Source of the DNA: Candidatus Eisenbacteria bacterium | GTDB lineage: Bacteria; Eisenbacteria; RBG-16-71-46 | Direction of reading: 5' to 3' | Length of the DNA stretch: 57,366 nt | NCBI GenBank assembly: GCA_020847735.1 | Contig: JADLBL010000027.1 | Span: 1-57,366 of the forward strand | Shown here: positions 17,014-25,734 of the stretch, piece after piece | Position numbering within the stretch: the first letter of the stretch is position 1 | Layout of the letters: every line of letters starts with the position of its first letter | Made by a program: the position numbers and the translations under genes | Notes under the pieces: generated by a model | What the model saw: the letters and a program-made list of their open reading frames with translations, nothing else | Databases searched by the model: none | What the model was told of the DNA's origin: nothing

Positions 17014-17925
17014 ATGGCGGTGCTGCAGATCGAGGAGGCCCGGAGGCGCTTCGGCGCCACCGAAGCGCTTCGCGGGTTGTCGCTGGAGCTGCGCGAGGGC
17101 GAGTTGCTCGCCCTGCTGGGACCGAACGGCGCGGGCAAGACCACGCTCGTGCGCGCCCTGGCCGGCCGGCTGCGGCTCGACGGCGGCGTGCTCACGCTGC
17201 TCGGCCGCGACCTCGCGCCGCACACGCCGCGGCCGGAGCTCGGCATCGTGCCGCAGGAGATCGCGGTCTATCCGTCCCTCACCGCCCGGGAGAACCTCGA
17301 GGTCTTCGGCCGCCTGAGCGGGGTGAGCGGGGCCGCGCTCGCGGAGCGCGTCCGCTGGGCCCTCGAGTGGACCGGGCTCGGCGACCGCCCGAAGGCGCAG
17401 GCGGGAACGTTCTCGGGCGGCATGAAGCGCCGGCTCAACATCGCCTGCGGCGTGCTGCACGAGCCGAAGGTGATCCTGCTCGACGAACCCACGGTCGGAG
17501 TGGACCCGCAGAGCCGCGAGCGCATCTTCGACATGCTGGCGGTGCTCCGCGCGCGCGGCGCCTCGCTGCTGCTCACGACGCACGACCTCGCCGAAGCCGA
17601 GGCGCGCTGCGACCGGATCGTGATCGTGGACCACGGCCGCGCGGTCGCGGCCGGCAGCTTGTCCGAACTGGTGGCGCACGCGGGCCTTGCCGGCCGGCGG
17701 GTGCGCGTGCGACTCGAACGGCCGGCGATGGCGGCGCCCGAGGGCTTCACCCTCGCCCCGGGCGGCCGCGAGCTGGACGCCGACGTCGCCGACATCGCCA
17801 CCGACCTGCCCGCGCTGCTCGCGCGCGTGCGCGCGGCCGGACTCGCGGCGCAGGATCTCGAGGTGCGCTCGGCGACGCTGCACGAGGTCTTCCTCGCGCT
17901 CACCGGAAAGGAGCTGCGCGAATGA
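17014..17925 (+). CDS. ABC transporter ATP-binding protein (ABC-2 type)
   Basis: 303 residues. Walker A GPNGAGKTT (36-44), Q-loop at Q81, signature FSGGMKRRL (133-141), Walker B VILLDEPTVGVDP (153-165) and H-loop TTHD (188-191). The C-terminal ~90 residues are the extension common in ABC-2/NatA/CcmA-like exporters. GGAGGAGG gives a strong ribosome site. The stop overlaps the permease start (ATGA), so the two form one transporter. Confidence 0.93.
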   Translation: MAVLQIEEARRRFGATEALRGLSLELREGELLALLGPNGAGKTTLVRALAGRLRLDGGVLTLLGRDLAPHTPRPELGIVPQEIAVYPSLTARENLEVFGRLSGVSGAALAERVRWALEWTGLGDRPKAQAGTFSGGMKRRLNIACGVLHEPKVILLDEPTVGVDPQSRERIFDMLAVLRARGASLLLTTHDLAEAEARCDRIVIVDHGRAVAAGSLSELVAHAGLAGRRVRVRLERPAMAAPEGFTLAPGGRELDADVADIATDLPALLARVRAAGLAAQDLEVRSATLHEVFLALTGKELRE

Positions 17926-19109
17926 TCCGCATCCTGGCGCAGGTGGCGTGGAAGAAGCTGATGCGGGACCGGGCGGCGCTGATGCTGGTGTTCGTGGTGC
18001 CGGTCGTGTTCTTCACCATCTTCGCGATGATCTTCGGCCAGCAGGGCGGGCCGAGCACGCGGCGCGTGGACCTGCTCGTGGTGGACGAATCGCACACGGC
18101 CGTGAGCGAGCGGCTGGTGGCGGCGCTCGCCGCCGACCCGGGCCTGCGCGTGCACACCGCGTGGCGCGCCGAAGGCACGCGCGACACGACGAGGTTCCCG
18201 CTCACCCGCGCGCGCGCCGAGCAGCTGGTGCGCGAAGGCGAGTGTTCGGTGGCGATGGTGCTGCCGGCCGGCATCGACACGTCGCTGTCGCGCTTCGACG
18301 GCCGGGGCGAGGCGGTCGTGCTGCTGACCGACCCCTCCGACCCGGTCGCGCCGCCCATGGCGGCCGGGCTGCTGCAGCGGGCGGTGCTCGCCGCGGGCCG
18401 CGCCGAGGCCGCCGAGTTCGGGGCCACCGGAGCTGCGACGCCGGTGGAGGACCTGATGCCGGCCCGCACGCGCGTCGAGCAGGTGGTGGGGCGCGAGCGC
18501 AAGCCCAGCGGCTTCGTGTCGTTCTACGCCGCCGGCGTGGCCGTCATGTTCCTCATGTTCAGCGCCAGCGGCTCCGGCGGTTCGCTGATCGAGGAAAACG
18601 AAACGGGCACGCTCGAGCGCGTGCTGTCGAGCCGCGTGAGCATGACGCAGCTGCTGCTCGCCAAGTGGCTGCACATCGCCGGGCTGGGCGTGTTGCAGAT
18701 CACGATCATGTACGTGTGGGGCGCGCTCGTCTTCGGGCTGCCGCTCGCGGACCACCTGCCGGGGTTCGCGGTGATGACCGTCTTCACGGCCGCCTGCTGC
18801 GCCTCGTTCGGGCTCGTCATCGCGACGCTGTCGCGCACGCGACAGCAGCTGCAGGCGCTCGCCAACCTGATCATCCTGACGCTGTCGGGCATCGGCGGCA
18901 GCATGTTCCCCCGGCCGCTGATGAGCGAGGGCATGCAGAAGTTCTCGCTGGTGGGCTTCAACGCCTGGGCGCTGGACGGCTACCTCAAGGTCTTCTGGCG
19001 CGACCAGCCGCTGGTGGCGCTGTGGCCGCAGCTGCTCGCGCTGGCGCTGTTCACCGCCGGCTTCTTCTGGCTCGCGCGCCGGCTCGCCGCCCGCTGGGAG
19101 AGGGACTAG
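17922..19109 (+). CDS. ABC-2 type transporter permease
   Basis: 395 residues: an N-terminal membrane anchor (about 14-40), a large extracytoplasmic domain (about 45-200), then five or six membrane segments with the ABC2 membrane signature around GGSLIEENETGTLERVLSSRVSMTQLLLAKWL and GGSMFPRPLMSEGMQKFS. This is the YhhJ/NatB-like layout. It exports an unknown substrate, with energy from the overlapping ATPase gene. No membrane-fusion protein gene is adjacent, so it may be a bipartite transporter. Confidence 0.88.
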   Translation: MIRILAQVAWKKLMRDRAALMLVFVVPVVFFTIFAMIFGQQGGPSTRRVDLLVVDESHTAVSERLVAALAADPGLRVHTAWRAEGTRDTTRFPLTRARAEQLVREGECSVAMVLPAGIDTSLSRFDGRGEAVVLLTDPSDPVAPPMAAGLLQRAVLAAGRAEAAEFGATGAATPVEDLMPARTRVEQVVGRERKPSGFVSFYAAGVAVMFLMFSASGSGGSLIEENETGTLERVLSSRVSMTQLLLAKWLHIAGLGVLQITIMYVWGALVFGLPLADHLPGFAVMTVFTAACCASFGLVIATLSRTRQQLQALANLIILTLSGIGGSMFPRPLMSEGMQKFSLVGFNAWALDGYLKVFWRDQPLVALWPQLLALALFTAGFFWLARRLAARWERD

Positions 19110-19312
19110 TCGGGCCGGGCTCGAGCACATCGGCCACGGCGGGACCGCGGCCCGCTTGCTCGGCATCCTGCCTCGCCGCGCTGCATCCACTCGGGCTCCC
19201 GCCATCCATGGCTTCGCCCTCGTCGGACGCACCGCGGTCCCGCCCTGGCCGATTGGTCCGAGCCCGGCCCTCCCGACGCGTCGGACGTTGGGCAGGCGGC
19301 GCTCGCGCGCGG

Positions 19313-19318
19313 TAGCAT
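19313..19318 (+). promoter_or_regulatory. Candidate -10 box (TAGCAT) of the GT-C gene
   Basis: TAGCAT, 42 nt before the ATG at 19361. The rest of the 251-bp gap 19110-19360 shows no gene or clear structure. Confidence 0.3.
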
Positions 19319-19360
19319 TGCCGGTCCCGACGCCCGATTCGCACCCGGAGCCGCGCCCGC

Positions 19361-20890
19361 ATGAACCGCACCCGCCGCCCGCGCGCGGCCGCTTCCGCCA
19401 CCGCGCCCGCGGCGACGCCGTCCACCGCGCTGCCATGGCTCGACGTGCGCGGCCCCTTCCTCGTGCCGGCGCTGCTGCTGCTGGCCACGCGCCTGTGGAT
19501 GGCGAGGCTGATCCCGGTCGCCGCCGAGGACGCCTACATCACGTTCCGCTACTCGTGGAACTTCGCGCACGGGCTGGGCGCGGTCTTCAACCCCGGCGAG
19601 CGCGTCTTCGGGTTCACCTCCGCGCCGTGGATGGCGTGGGTCGCGCTCGGTCTGCGGCTCGGCCAGGACCCGGTCCTGTGGACCCGGGTCTCGCTCGTGG
19701 CGGCGGACCTGGTGACGCTGTTCGCGCTCGGCGCGCTGCTCGAGCGGCACGCGTCGCGGCGCAGCGCCTGGTGCTTCGGCGCGTTCTTCGCGCTGTGGCC
19801 GTTCTTCGCGGCGATGCCGGCCAGCGGCCTCGAGATGGGCGCGATGCTGGCGCTGATCTCGCTCTCGGCCTGGCTCGTGGACCGGCGTCACCCGCTCGCC
19901 GGCGCCGCGATCGGCCTGCTCGGCGTGTTCCGTCCCGAAGGACTGGTCGCCGCCGGGGCGCTCGCGATCTGGGCGGGCAGGCGCGACCGGCTGGTCGCGC
20001 TGGGCATCGTGGCGGCCGTCTTCGGCGTGCTGGCGCTCTACTTCGGCTCGCCGCTGCCGCAGAGCATGCTGGCGAAGGCCGCGATCTATGGCACGCCCGG
20101 GCCGGCGGCGTCACGCCACTGGTGGGACTGGGCGCTGCCGTTCACGTTCAACAACGGCCTCGCCAGCACCTCGGAGGGCAAGAACTTCTTTCTCGTCGCG
20201 GTGCTCGTCTCGCCGGCGGCGGCCGCGGGCGCCGTCGCGCTCTGGAAGGCGAGAACGACCGCGCTCGCGGCCGCGGCGGTCGCGGCGCTGCTCGTGTGGG
20301 CGGGCTACGTGGCGGCCGGCGCCGTGTACTTCTACTGGTACTTCATGACGCCGCTGTTCGCCTGGATCCTGCTCGCGGCGGTCGGGCTGCCACGCATGGT
20401 GAACGGCCCGTACGCGTACGTCGCCGCCCTGCTCGCGATCGCGGGGCACTGGATGTACGAGCCGCGGCTCTATTCCGGGCGGGCTGCCGTGGAAGGCAAC
20501 GCGTTCGGAACGCTCGGCAACTATGTCGAACAGCGGGCGCGGCCGGGCGAAACGCTGATGCTCGAGCCGATCGGCACGATCGGCTGGCGCGCGCGCGACC
20601 TGCGCATTCTCGACGAGGTCGGGCTGGTCTCGCCCGAGGTCGCGCGGCGCCGGCGGCAGGGACCGGGCTGGTACGCCGACCTGCTCGCGGCGAAGCGTCC
20701 CGATTGGCTGGTCGTGCGGGCGGCGCTGCTGCGGCACGGCGAGGTGTTCACCGGCGTCGGCGCGCCCTTCCGATCGTTGCCCGAGCGCCTCGAGGCGATG
20801 GCGGCCTACGACACCGCCGCCGTGGCCGACACGACCGCCGGTGAGGACACGTTCGTGATCCTGCGCCGCAGGGACGGTCCGAAGCGCTGA
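19361..20890 (+). CDS. GT-C fold membrane glycosyltransferase-like protein
   Basis: 509 residues with about ten to eleven membrane segments. Soon after the first one comes EDAYITFRYSWNFAHGLGAVFNPGERVFGFTSAPW, with the acidic catalytic pair (E-D) in the first periplasmic loop. This is the pattern of polyprenyl-phosphate-sugar dependent GT-C enzymes (ArnT, PMT and mycobacterial arabinofuranosyltransferases). It should transfer a lipid-linked sugar on the periplasmic face; acceptor and sugar are unknown. It is monocistronic, converging on the methionine aminopeptidase gene. Confidence 0.75.
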   Translation: MNRTRRPRAAASATAPAATPSTALPWLDVRGPFLVPALLLLATRLWMARLIPVAAEDAYITFRYSWNFAHGLGAVFNPGERVFGFTSAPWMAWVALGLRLGQDPVLWTRVSLVAADLVTLFALGALLERHASRRSAWCFGAFFALWPFFAAMPASGLEMGAMLALISLSAWLVDRRHPLAGAAIGLLGVFRPEGLVAAGALAIWAGRRDRLVALGIVAAVFGVLALYFGSPLPQSMLAKAAIYGTPGPAASRHWWDWALPFTFNNGLASTSEGKNFFLVAVLVSPAAAAGAVALWKARTTALAAAAVAALLVWAGYVAAGAVYFYWYFMTPLFAWILLAAVGLPRMVNGPYAYVAALLAIAGHWMYEPRLYSGRAAVEGNAFGTLGNYVEQRARPGETLMLEPIGTIGWRARDLRILDEVGLVSPEVARRRRQGPGWYADLLAAKRPDWLVVRAALLRHGEVFTGVGAPFRSLPERLEAMAAYDTAAVADTTAGEDTFVILRRRDGPKR

Positions 20891-20923
20891 CGCCCGGGTG
20901 CGCCGGCGCGGTGCGCGCGCCCT

Positions 20924-21670
20924 TCAGGCCGCGGTCAGCAGCAGCGGGCCGCGCCGGGTGACGACGAGCGTGTGCTCGTGGTGCGCCGCGAGCGAGCCGT
21001 CGGCGGTGCGGATCGTCCAGCCGTCGGCCGCCTCGAACGCGTCGCCGCGCCCCATCGCGATGATCGGCTCGACGGTGATCACCAGGTTTTCGGTCAGCAC
21101 CGCGGACGCCGAGGGATCGTCCCAGTTCGGCACCATCGGCTGTTCGTGGATCGTGCGGCCGATGCCGTGCCCCTGCAGGGCCGGGACCACCGAGAAGCCG
21201 TCGCGGCGCACCTCGCGCTCGATCGCCGCGCCCACCTCGCGCACGCGCCGGCCCGGGCGCACCTCCCGCAGGGCGCGTTCGAACGCGCGCTCCGCGCACG
21301 CCGCCAGCGCCAGCGCCCGCCCGGAGACACGGCCCACCGGCACGGTGATCGCCGCGTCGGCCATGTAGCCGTCCTTCTCGAACGTCGCATCGAGCTTCAC
21401 CAGATCGCCCTCGGCGAGCCGGCGATCGGGCGAGGGGATGCCGTGCACGAGCTCGTCGTTGACGCTGATGCACGTGACCCCGGGAAAGCGGTAGACGAGC
21501 TGCGGCGCCGAGCGGGCGCCGTGCGCGCGCATGACGTCCGCGCCGATGGCGTCGAGCCCGGCCGTGGTGACGCCGGGAGCGACGGCGGCGCGCATCGCCT
21601 CGAGCGCGGCGCGCACGATCCGCCCGATGGCGCGCAGGCCCTCGAGGTCGCGATCGTCGTCAATGGACAT
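20924..21670 (-). CDS. map: Methionine aminopeptidase, type I
   Basis: 248 residues from ATG 21670 with GGGAGGA upstream. It removes N-terminal methionine from nascent proteins. All five metal ligands are present: D94 (VKLDATF), D105 (YMADAA), H168 (GHGIGRTIHEQP), E201 (VITVEPII) and E232 (AHHEHTLVVT). It starts directly with the catalytic domain, without the zinc-finger extension of longer forms. Confidence 0.95.
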   Translation of the reverse strand: MSIDDDRDLEGLRAIGRIVRAALEAMRAAVAPGVTTAGLDAIGADVMRAHGARSAPQLVYRFPGVTCISVNDELVHGIPSPDRRLAEGDLVKLDATFEKDGYMADAAITVPVGRVSGRALALAACAERAFERALREVRPGRRVREVGAAIEREVRRDGFSVVPALQGHGIGRTIHEQPMVPNWDDPSASAVLTENLVITVEPIIAMGRGDAFEAADGWTIRTADGSLAAHHEHTLVVTRRGPLLLTAA

Positions 21671-21762
21671 GGGGAATCCTCCCGAAGCCTGCCGTCGGAA
21701 CGAACGCAGCCTCGCGCGGCGTCCGGCGCGACGCAAGCCGGACGCGAGTGGCGCGCACGCGA

Positions 21763-21794
21763 AAGGGCCGGCGCGAACGTTCGCGCCGGCCCTT
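21763..21794 (-). terminator. 32-bp perfect palindrome, terminator of the second OmpA gene
   Basis: A perfect 16+16 palindrome centred between 21,778 and 21,779, 17 bp beyond the OmpA stop. It is symmetric but lacks a T-run. Confidence 0.55.
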
Positions 21795-21811
21795 CGTGAT
21801 CCGGACGGCCG

Positions 21812-23332
21812 CTACTGCTTCTTCGTCGTATCCGCGGGCGCTGGCGTCGGCGCCGGCGCGGCCGAACCTTCGCTCTCCTTGAGCAGGCGGCGCTTCTCGA
21901 CTTCCTTCTTGAGCACTTCCTTGTTGATCACCGTGAACTCGACACGGCGGTTCTTCGCGCGGTTCAGGTCGTTCGTGTTCGGCACGAGCGGCTTCGACTC
22001 GCCGTAACCCTTGACGGTGAACTGCGCGGGCGGCAGCGCCGGGTACTTGCGCAGCATGTACGCGAGCACCGAGTCGGCGCGCGCCTGCGACAGGCGCTGG
22101 TTCAGGCCTTCCGAACCGCGCGAGTCCGTGTGCCCGCCGACCTCGATGCGCAGCTGCGGCCACTTGAGCATGACCGCCCCGACCGCATCCAGCGCCGGGT
22201 ACGCGTCGGGCAGCAGGTTCGCCTTGCCGGTTTCGAAGTTCACGTCCTGAAGGCGGATGAGCCCGGTGTCGAGCAACTCGGTCTCGCGCTCCGAAACCAT
22301 GATCGGGCAGCCGTCGGAGTCCACCTTCAGGCCGGCCGGGGTGTTCGGGCACTTGTCGAGGCCGTCGTAGACGCCGTCGCCATCGCTGTCCACCGGGCAG
22401 CCGGTGGAGTCGATCTTCGCGCCGGTCGGAGTGTTCGGGCACTTGTCGAGGCCGTCGAGCACGCCGTCGCCGTCGGAGTCCTTCGGGCAGCCGGTGGCGT
22501 CCACCGTCGCGCCCTTCGGCGTGTCGGGGCACTTGTCGATGCCGTCGAAGACGCCGTCGCCGTCGGCGTCGCTCGGGCAGCCCGAGGCGTCCACGGTCGC
22601 GCCCTTCGGCGTGTCGGGGCACTTGTCGAGGCCGTCGAAGACGCCGTCGCCGTCGGAATCCTTCGGGCAGCCGGTGGCGTCCACGGTCGCGCCCTTCGGC
22701 GTCGCCGGACACTTGTCCCTGCGGTCGGGCACGCCGTCGCCGTCGGTGTCGCGCGGCGTCGCGCCGAGCGCGAGCGTCAGGCCGGCGCCCAGCACGACGT
22801 TGTGGAAATGGTTCTGCGGGCCGAGGTTCTCGAGCGGCTTGAACGAAATGTCGCGCGCCTCGAAGCGCAGGCCGACGCCGTCGGTCATCCACAGCTTCAC
22901 GCCGCCGCCGAACTCGATCGAGCCCGTTTCCCGCTTCTCGCCGGAGGACGGTTTGAGCTGCGCGTAGCCGCCGCCGACGAACGCGTAGGGCGTGCCCCAG
23001 CGGCGCTTCGCCGGCGAGATCACGAGGTTGCCCGAGGCGTGGAAGAAGTCGTATCCGAGCGCGCCGCTCGCCAGGTCCTCGGCCGTCGGCGTCGTGCCGG
23101 CGGCGAGTTCGAGGCCGATCCAGGAGCGCGTCTCGTAGCTCAACCGGCCGCCCAGGTAGAGGTCGTCGGCGAGCGGCACGTTGCTGCCCGGGTAGCGCAG
23201 CTTGGGATCGAACAACGTGAAGCCGCCGAAGGGCGACAACTCCCAGTGGGCTCCGATGGGTTCGGCGACCGCGGCCCCGACGCCGAACACGGCGGTCGCG
23301 AGCAGCGGCAGGAGCCAGAGACGTGCGCGCAT
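21812..23332 (-). CDS. OmpA-family outer-membrane protein with five TSP3 calcium repeats (paralogue 2)
   Basis: 506 residues: signal peptide (1-23), beta-barrel-like region (about 25-190), five 30-residue TSP3 repeats (195-344), OmpA C-terminal domain (about 350-475: DVNFETGKANLLPDAYPAL, IEVGGHTDSRGSEGLNQRLSQARAD, KNRRVEFTV) and an Ala/Pro/Thr tail. Barrel sequences of the two paralogues differ strongly while the repeats and OmpA domains are close, so they probably bind different partners. CAAGGAG lies before the ATG. Confidence 0.88.
   Translation of the reverse strand: MRARLWLLPLLATAVFGVGAAVAEPIGAHWELSPFGGFTLFDPKLRYPGSNVPLADDLYLGGRLSYETRSWIGLELAAGTTPTAEDLASGALGYDFFHASGNLVISPAKRRWGTPYAFVGGGYAQLKPSSGEKRETGSIEFGGGVKLWMTDGVGLRFEARDISFKPLENLGPQNHFHNVVLGAGLTLALGATPRDTDGDGVPDRRDKCPATPKGATVDATGCPKDSDGDGVFDGLDKCPDTPKGATVDASGCPSDADGDGVFDGIDKCPDTPKGATVDATGCPKDSDGDGVLDGLDKCPNTPTGAKIDSTGCPVDSDGDGVYDGLDKCPNTPAGLKVDSDGCPIMVSERETELLDTGLIRLQDVNFETGKANLLPDAYPALDAVGAVMLKWPQLRIEVGGHTDSRGSEGLNQRLSQARADSVLAYMLRKYPALPPAQFTVKGYGESKPLVPNTNDLNRAKNRRVEFTVINKEVLKKEVEKRRLLKESEGSAAPAPTPAPADTTKKQ
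22301..22750 (-). repeat. Five 90-bp tandem repeats (TSP3 coding)
   Basis: Five in-frame 90-bp units encoding D-x-D-x-D-G-V calcium-binding repeats. The same repeat number and unit length occur in the paralogue at 15,718-16,167. Confidence 0.9.
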
Positions 23333-23460
23333 AGAATCTCCTTGCGGTACGGAAGTGCGAAGCCCCGGCCGACGGGACTCGAAAGCCTGATTGAGCGTGG
23401 CGGCGCGCAGGTTACGGGCGGCGGCAGGGGCGCGCAAGGCCTCCCGCCGCCGCCCGCGGC

Positions 23461-25446
23461 TCAGTGCGCGTCGTACCAGTCGGCCCAGCGTCGGATGTAG
23501 TCGGCCCGGTGCGCGGGCTCGACGAACCCGTGGTCCTCGCGCGGATAGGCCCAGAACTCGACTTCACGGCCGAGATCGGCGAGCGCGCGGTAGAACTGGA
23601 CGCTTTCGGCGAACGGCACGCGCCGGTCCGCCTGCCCGTGCAGCAGCAGCAGCGGCGTCCGCACGTTCGTGACGAAGCGGATCGGGTTCACGCGGTCGAA
23701 ATGTTCCGGCTGCCTCCAGGGATCGCCCTCGAACTCCCACCGCGCGGCGACGCCGTGGTTGATGTCGCTCAGCGAGTACGAATGGAAGACGTCCGAGACG
23801 GCGGCGCCCGCGACCGCGGCGCGATAGCGTTGCACGTGGCCGATCGTCCAGGTCGTGATGTAGCCGCCCCACGACCAGCCGCCGAAGTAGAGCCGCTTCG
23901 GGTCGGCGAGCCGCTCGCGGATCAGCTCGTCCACGCCGCTTTCGATGTCCGCCTGCTCCACCTCGCCGAAGCGGTTGCGGTTGGCGGCGTAGAACGCGAA
24001 GCCGTAGCCGAACGAGCCGCGGTAGTTCGGGCGCAGCGTCGAGTAGCCGCGCGAGGCGAAGTACTGCACCAGCGGCGAGAAGCGCGTCGTGGTGACCTCG
24101 TCGGGCCCGCCGTGCGGCAGCACGACCAGCGGCGCGGGCAGGCCCGGCTTCATTCCGGCCGGGGTCGTGAGCACGCCCTCGATCGCGATGCCCTCGGCGT
24201 TCCTCCAGCGCACGAGTCGGGTGTCGCCGACGCGCCAGGCCGCGACCTGCGGGTTGAGCGCCGTGAGCACCGAGACCTCGCCGCCGTCCGGGTCGCAGAC
24301 CGTCACCTCCTCGGGCGTGCGATCGGTCGCGGAGAGGAACGCGAGCCGGGTTCCCGCCGGGTTCGCGACCAGCGCGCTCGTGACGGTGCGGGCGGGGGTC
24401 GGCAGCGCCCGCGGCGCGCCCGCGAGCGGAAAGCGCTCGAAGACCGTCGCCGTGCGCGCGCTGACCACCGCGACCAGCGACTTCGAGTCCGCGGCCCACG
24501 CGAACCCCATGAACGTGCGATCGGCGTCGGGCGCCAGATCGCGCACCGCCCCGCTCGCGGCGTCGCAGACGAGCAGCGCGTTCGGGTTCGACAGCCCGCC
24601 GTTCAGCGACAGCGTCGCCACCCACCGGCCGTCGGGGGACCACGCGGGCCGGGTGTGGAAGCTCGGCGCGCGCGGCACCGGCCGCGCCGGCCGTGCGCCG
24701 GAGGCGTCCACGATCGCGAGCCGGTTGAGGCTCGAGACGAGGTAGGGGTCGGACGATTCGCTCGTCAGCACCGCGAAGCTCCTGCCGTCGGGGGACCAGG
24801 CGAACGAGACCACGTTGGGCCCCGCCGGGACGAGCCGGGGCTCGCCGCCCGCCACGGGGACGATCCACAGCCGCGCCGGCGCGAACTCGTGCTCCCAGTG
24901 GATCGCTCCGCCGCGCGCCCGGCGCGCGCGCCGCTCTTTCGCATCGGGGGGCGCGTCGGCGAGAAACGCGATGAACCTTCCATCCGGCGAGAACGCGGGC
25001 TCGGAAGGCTCGAGAGCGCCGGTCGCGAGCTTCGCCGCCTCGCCGCCGGAAAGAGGCAGCAGCTGCAGGACGGCCTTGCCTCCGGCTTCGCGCACGAACG
25101 CGAGCGTCCGCCCGTCGGGGGACCAGCACGGGCCCGAAGCGGCGGCGTCTCCGTGCGTCAGCGCGCGCGCCTCGTGGCTCGCCGCGTCCACGACCCAGAC
25201 CTGGCGCTCGCGCTTCCAGCCCGCGCCGTCGTCGCCCTCCTTCGGTTGCGCGGTCGAATCGAACGTCGCGCTCGCGAGCAGGAACGCGACGCGCCCGCCG
25301 TCGGGCGAGAGCGCGAGCGCCGAAGCGGCGCGCAGCGAAACCAGCTCGGTCGCGCTCGGACGCGACTCGCGCGCGGCCTGGCCGGGCTGCGCGGCGCAGC
25401 ACAGGGCGATGACGACGAACAACGAACCTGCGGTCGAAGGGCGCAT
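23461..25446 (-). CDS. S9 family peptidase (acylaminoacyl-peptidase / prolyl oligopeptidase type), exported
   Basis: 661 residues from ATG 25446: signal peptide (1-24), a seven-bladed beta-propeller-like region with repeated SPDGR/SPDG motifs (about 45-400), then an alpha/beta-hydrolase domain with Ser525 in GGWSWGGY, Asp607 in HGQADRRVP and His639 in REDHGFV. It is likely a periplasmic serine peptidase acting on short peptides. A TATGGT box sits exactly at the edge of the adjacent MITE-like element (25,492-25,497), 45 nt upstream, so the insertion may shape its promoter. Confidence 0.9.
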   Translation of the reverse strand: MRPSTAGSLFVVIALCCAAQPGQAARESRPSATELVSLRAASALALSPDGGRVAFLLASATFDSTAQPKEGDDGAGWKRERQVWVVDAASHEARALTHGDAAASGPCWSPDGRTLAFVREAGGKAVLQLLPLSGGEAAKLATGALEPSEPAFSPDGRFIAFLADAPPDAKERRARRARGGAIHWEHEFAPARLWIVPVAGGEPRLVPAGPNVVSFAWSPDGRSFAVLTSESSDPYLVSSLNRLAIVDASGARPARPVPRAPSFHTRPAWSPDGRWVATLSLNGGLSNPNALLVCDAASGAVRDLAPDADRTFMGFAWAADSKSLVAVVSARTATVFERFPLAGAPRALPTPARTVTSALVANPAGTRLAFLSATDRTPEEVTVCDPDGGEVSVLTALNPQVAAWRVGDTRLVRWRNAEGIAIEGVLTTPAGMKPGLPAPLVVLPHGGPDEVTTTRFSPLVQYFASRGYSTLRPNYRGSFGYGFAFYAANRNRFGEVEQADIESGVDELIRERLADPKRLYFGGWSWGGYITTWTIGHVQRYRAAVAGAAVSDVFHSYSLSDINHGVAARWEFEGDPWRQPEHFDRVNPIRFVTNVRTPLLLLHGQADRRVPFAESVQFYRALADLGREVEFWAYPREDHGFVEPAHRADYIRRWADWYDAH

Positions 25447-25497
25447 GGCGGGAAAGCCCCGGGTGGGACGGCGGCGAAGGCGAACCCGCGCACCATA

Positions 25498-25676
25498 ACC
25501 CGACCTGTTCATGAACCCATGGCCTGCAAGTGACGGCTGCCCGCGAATCGCTGCGTCGCAGGGCTGGCCAGCTTCCTCGACGTGTCACCGACACGACTGC
25601 GTCGCTGTCCAGCCCTGCTCCTTGCGCTTCACGGGCATCCGTCACTCTCGGCTCACGGTTCATGAATAGGTCGGGT
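25498..25676 (-). mobile_element. MITE-like palindromic element, copy 2 (complete)
   Basis: A 179-bp element with ~18-bp terminal inverted repeats (ACCCGACCTGTTCATGAACC against the same with one mismatch). It is flanked on both sides by TA (25,496-25,497 and 25,677-25,678), as expected for a TA target duplication. The centre folds into a long hairpin (AGGGCTGGCCAGC and its near-complement). It has no transposase, so it must be mobilised in trans. It is inverted relative to copy 1, from which it differs at roughly five positions. Confidence 0.75.
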
Positions 25677-25718
25677 TAACTCTCCGCTCGCCCGGTTTCG
25701 CGCTCCGGCAAAGACCCC

Positions 25719-25724
25719 TACAGT
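25719..25724 (+). promoter_or_regulatory. -10 box (TACAGT) of the PBP gene, near-leaderless
   Basis: TACAGT with 10 nt to the ATG at 25735. Confidence 0.5.
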
Positions 25725-25734
25725 CGCCGCCCAG

